Assembly (NCBI GenBank): GCA_900767685.1
Contig: CAAGAB010000044.1
Coordinates: 1-7,311, forward strand
Reading direction: 5' to 3'
DNA length: 7,311 nucleotides
From: an uncultured Coprococcus sp.
Lineage (GTDB): Bacteria > Bacillota_A > Clostridia > Lachnospirales > Lachnospiraceae
Shown here: piece after piece, positions 4,809 through 7,311 of the stretch
Layout of the letters: every line of letters starts with the position of its first letter
How positions within the stretch are numbered: position 1 is the stretch's first letter
Position numbers and translations under genes: made by a program
Notes under the pieces: generated by a model
What the model was told of the DNA's origin: nothing
Seen by the model: only the letters and a program-made list of their open reading frames with translations
The model's database searches: none

Positions 4809-7187
4809 CTACTCCTCAAGTGTCAGATCTTCCGCCATACTCTTCGGAAGTTTTCTAAGCGGCAAATATATACTTCCAAATACCAGTATGACCGACAGAA
4901 GTATCCCTGCTGCTATCGCCAACACAGATGGTGTAAATCTCATCGGAATTACAAGTTTTAAGAAACTGTATTCACCAAAATATATCGCCGTGCCTGTCAC
5001 TATTCCTATCACATCTGCAAGTGCTACAGCCATGATTCCCTCAAGCATAACCGTCTTTAAGAGTATTTTTCTCGACATTCCTATGACCCTCAGCTGCGCA
5101 AATTCTTTCCGCCTCATATGAAGATTGCCCGCTGTTGCATTTATGATGTTTACTGCGCCAAGTGCAAACACAAAAGCAGCTATCATCAGGATCACTCTGT
5201 TAATACTCTTAAAGCCCTTGATAATAATCATACTGTCAAAATACATATTCATCTCATAAATACCGTCTTCTGTATAAATGTCTGACTGTATATCGACGAT
5301 CTCTCCATTGGTTATCTTCTTCGAATCAATCTTATATTCCATTCCGGATATTTGATTTTCTGTATACCCGGTCTCAGTAAAATAATTGTCCAGAGTTGTG
5401 TATACCTGTAATCCTTCATCCCCGATAACCTTATCACCCATATCAAGGATTCCCTCCACCGTGTATGTGCGACAGCGGCCTTCCGCCACAAGCCTGTTAT
5501 ACACGTCATTTGCTATATGCATTCTTACTTCAGTTCCCCGATCAGCCTTATCGCCGCCATTTACTGCATTATCGGCATCTTCCACAGCCTTCTGAGTCTC
5601 CGAAAACAGAAGTGCCGTATCTACTATCGATATGGTATCTCCAACCTTATAATCATTCATCAGCAGATGATTCAGAGTTTCATATGTGATATCTCCATTC
5701 CACAGTTCGTTATCATGCTCTGCACTTCCGCCTTTAACTACCAGTATTCCATGGTCGCTCAAATCCACCGTGCCATCCGTCAGATATTGGTTCAAATCTG
5801 TGAGGTCATCTTTATTAAATCCCCTGAATCTGATCTCCGACAGTGAAATCTGCGCAATCACTGACGATGAATCATTTTCATATCTTTTTTTTATAGAACT
5901 GAGTACTTCGCCGTACATAGTTTTATTCAGATAATCTTCCGTGTATCTTGAATACAGTTTCTCCGCATCCGGCACATATGCATTTGTCTCATACACCTTT
6001 CTTGCAGATATGACATTCCTGCTGTCTGCAATCCTCTTCATATGTTCTGCATCCGGAAGTCCGGACTCCACGGTATCAATGTCCTGAAACTGTGAAGGCA
6101 GGTCATATACGGACAGCTGGTATGGACCGTATTTGCTGTCTAAATAATCAACAGCATTGTCCAGTGCTCCCGCCACACTCATCACTGCTACAAGCGCTGC
6201 TATACTTACCGAAAGCGAAGCTACCGTCTTTACGAATCTCTCACGGTTCCTGAGTACGCTTTTTCTTGCGTATTCGCCTTCCATTCCAAAGATTCTGCCC
6301 ATAAGCCCTCTGCCCCGACCCTTTATCCGACCGGCTTTTATCCTGAACTGTCCTCTGACCGCACTTATAGGTGTCATGCTCACGATGACCTTACAGTTAT
6401 CTCTCATAACAAAATACAGATCCCCAAGATAACAGATGAGCACAGGAATAACCGGCACCAGATGATATCCGGCACTGACTCCTGTAAACACTCCAATTAC
6501 AATGGTGAGCAGTCCCCCCAGTATAATCCCTATAAGTATTCCAATACACTCAAGCAATGCTCCCATTAGATATACTATTCTCTTGAGCTGTCCCTTCGTT
6601 GCTCCAATACATCTGAGTATTCCATAATCCTTTATCTGCTCCATCATAAACATCTGTACAGTGTTTCTGATGATCCCAACTGCAAATATGGCAAATATAT
6701 ACGCTATGAGAAGTATTGTCCACAAAATTACCATGAGCATGGAGCCGTCTGTCGTTCCGTCTTGAAAATATAGCAGCGCCAGATCATCGTTCAGATCTGC
6801 ATTTATATCATATTTTTCTGCAATAACATTCATATTGTGTTCCATGCGGTATGGATTATTTCCTGTGGCGTATATCGCATTCTTATACAACACCTTGTCT
6901 GGAGAATCCCCACGCCAATCAGTATATTCATATCTGCCTATATATGCCTTCTCAATCATATCGTCAGCTGCTATCTGCTCTGCCTGGGATCTGCTCTCCG
7001 CCATTAACACAAACTCGTAATCTCTGTCTTTGCGCTCTTCATCCCGGGCATGAAGGAGATAAGAATACGCAATATTAAGTCCGCCATACAACACTATCAC
7101 TGTGATCACCACACCTATGATAGTGATAAGACTTCTTCCCCTGTTCGCCTTCAGATATTTTTTTGCCAGATCCTTATAATCCCCCAC
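4809..7187 (-). CDS. Large ABC transporter permease with two FtsX domains, about 792 residues
   Basis: This is a membrane permease with the 4+4 helix plan of tandem FtsX (ABC3/LolE-like) proteins. Predicted layout from the GTG start: helix 1 at about 19-45, an outer domain of about 100 residues, helices 2-4 at about 150-262, with the first FtsX coupling segment IKDYGILRCIGATKGQLKR (185-203) after helix 2. A very basic cytoplasmic linker (IKAGRIKGRGRGLMGR) follows, then helix 5 at about 320-345. An outer domain of about 310 residues spans 350-660, followed by helices 6-8 at about 662-775. The second coupling segment RRKEFAQLRVIGMSRKILLK lies at 692-711. BceB-type bacitracin permeases also have one large outer domain, but they are shorter with a different helix count. 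The GTG at 7185-7187 is preferred because GGGAGG lies seven bases upstream. It is the first gene of the cassette and presumably works with the ATPase that follows; the substrate is unknown. Confidence 0.92.
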   Translation of the reverse strand: MGDYKDLAKKYLKANRGRSLITIIGVVITVIVLYGGLNIAYSYLLHARDEERKDRDYEFVLMAESRSQAEQIAADDMIEKAYIGRYEYTDWRGDSPDKVLYKNAIYATGNNPYRMEHNMNVIAEKYDINADLNDDLALLYFQDGTTDGSMLMVILWTILLIAYIFAIFAVGIIRNTVQMFMMEQIKDYGILRCIGATKGQLKRIVYLMGALLECIGILIGIILGGLLTIVIGVFTGVSAGYHLVPVIPVLICYLGDLYFVMRDNCKVIVSMTPISAVRGQFRIKAGRIKGRGRGLMGRIFGMEGEYARKSVLRNRERFVKTVASLSVSIAALVAVMSVAGALDNAVDYLDSKYGPYQLSVYDLPSQFQDIDTVESGLPDAEHMKRIADSRNVISARKVYETNAYVPDAEKLYSRYTEDYLNKTMYGEVLSSIKKRYENDSSSVIAQISLSEIRFRGFNKDDLTDLNQYLTDGTVDLSDHGILVVKGGSAEHDNELWNGDITYETLNHLLMNDYKVGDTISIVDTALLFSETQKAVEDADNAVNGGDKADRGTEVRMHIANDVYNRLVAEGRCRTYTVEGILDMGDKVIGDEGLQVYTTLDNYFTETGYTENQISGMEYKIDSKKITNGEIVDIQSDIYTEDGIYEMNMYFDSMIIIKGFKSINRVILMIAAFVFALGAVNIINATAGNLHMRRKEFAQLRVIGMSRKILLKTVMLEGIMAVALADVIGIVTGTAIYFGEYSFLKLVIPMRFTPSVLAIAAGILLSVILVFGSIYLPLRKLPKSMAEDLTLEE

Positions 7188-7194
7188 TTCAGTT

Positions 7195-7200
7195 CCTCCC
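7195..7200 (-). promoter_or_regulatory. Ribosome binding site that selects a GTG start
   Basis: GGGAGG on the minus strand lies seven bases before the GTG at 7185-7187. The in-frame ATG at 7215-7217 lies upstream of this site, has no ribosome binding site of its own, and would translate through the GGGAGG. The GTG is therefore the better start. Confidence 0.75.
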
Positions 7201-7219
7201 TGTATAAGTCCTGCCATAC

Positions 7220-7245
7220 AAAAAAGATGGCATGCATCATCTCTT
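7220..7245 (-). promoter_or_regulatory. Leader hairpin with short T tract ahead of the ABC cassette
   Basis: On the minus strand, AAGAGATG (7245-7238) pairs with CATCTTTT (7229-7222): eight pairs including one G-U, around an eight-base loop ATGCATGC. A T6 run (7225-7220) overlaps the 3' arm. It ends 19 bases before the ribosome binding site of the first gene. It could be a weak terminator or attenuator in the leader, or a terminator of a gene to the right of the window. The remaining leader (7246-7311) is A-rich on this strand, and I could not settle on a promoter in it. Confidence 0.45.
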
Positions 7246-7311
7246 CATTCAATAATGATACTTTACCATCTCTTTCTTACTTTTCAGTGACTATATGATT
7301 TTCTTTTCTTA

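Noticed and set aside
5386..5934. Several overlapping + strand frames of 69-109 codons
   Set aside because: All are antisense to the outer domain of the tandem FtsX permease, mutually overlapping, and without domain features.
7215..7217. ATG as the start of the tandem FtsX permease
   Set aside because: It lies upstream of the strong GGGAGG site and has no site of its own. The extra residues would merely be translated leader.

Overview
The window looks like chromosomal DNA of a low-to-moderate GC, Gram-positive anaerobe of the class Clostridia, most likely the Lachnospiraceae. This is inferred from the TypA sequence, from the strong AGGAGG-type ribosome binding sites, and from an ABC permease system built on a single membrane. 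No rRNA, tRNA, CRISPR array or transposase is present.

Layout from left to right. Bases 1-947 (+ strand) hold the C-terminal half of the translational GTPase TypA/BipA, followed by a stem-loop terminator at 976-1020. Bases 948-1529 form a convergent intergenic stretch of about 580 bases. It is AT-rich and full of short repeats and hairpins: a 43/45-base tandem repeat, nested inverted repeats built on TTATCCT/AGGATAA, a 34-base-period direct repeat and a 7-base tandem repeat. It may also carry a broken lysine-rich small reading frame on the minus strand. Bases 1530-7187 (all minus strand) carry four genes. In transcription order they are a GTG-started, 792-residue tandem FtsX permease, a LolD/MacB-type ATPase, a signal-peptide protein with two CARDB-like domains and a C-terminal membrane anchor, and a 450-residue MacB-type four-helix permease. 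Bases 7188-7311 hold the leader, with a hairpin just ahead of the first ribosome binding site.

The four minus-strand genes read as one transport or efflux cassette of the type VII (MacB/LolCDE/FtsX, 'mechanotransmission') ABC superfamily. One ATPase would serve two very different permeases, and the CARDB protein could be an extracytoplasmic partner on the outer face of the membrane. The substrate cannot be read from the sequence. The gaps between the genes (111, 136 and 80 bases) are wide for an operon. The last one contains a perfect 12-base-arm inverted repeat, so internal regulation, or separate expression of the MacB-type permease, is plausible.

The best leads for something undescribed are the asymmetric two-permease plus CARDB architecture, the perfect inverted repeat at 2910-2936, and the lysine-rich codon-periodic repeat with a one-base frame break in the convergent intergenic region.
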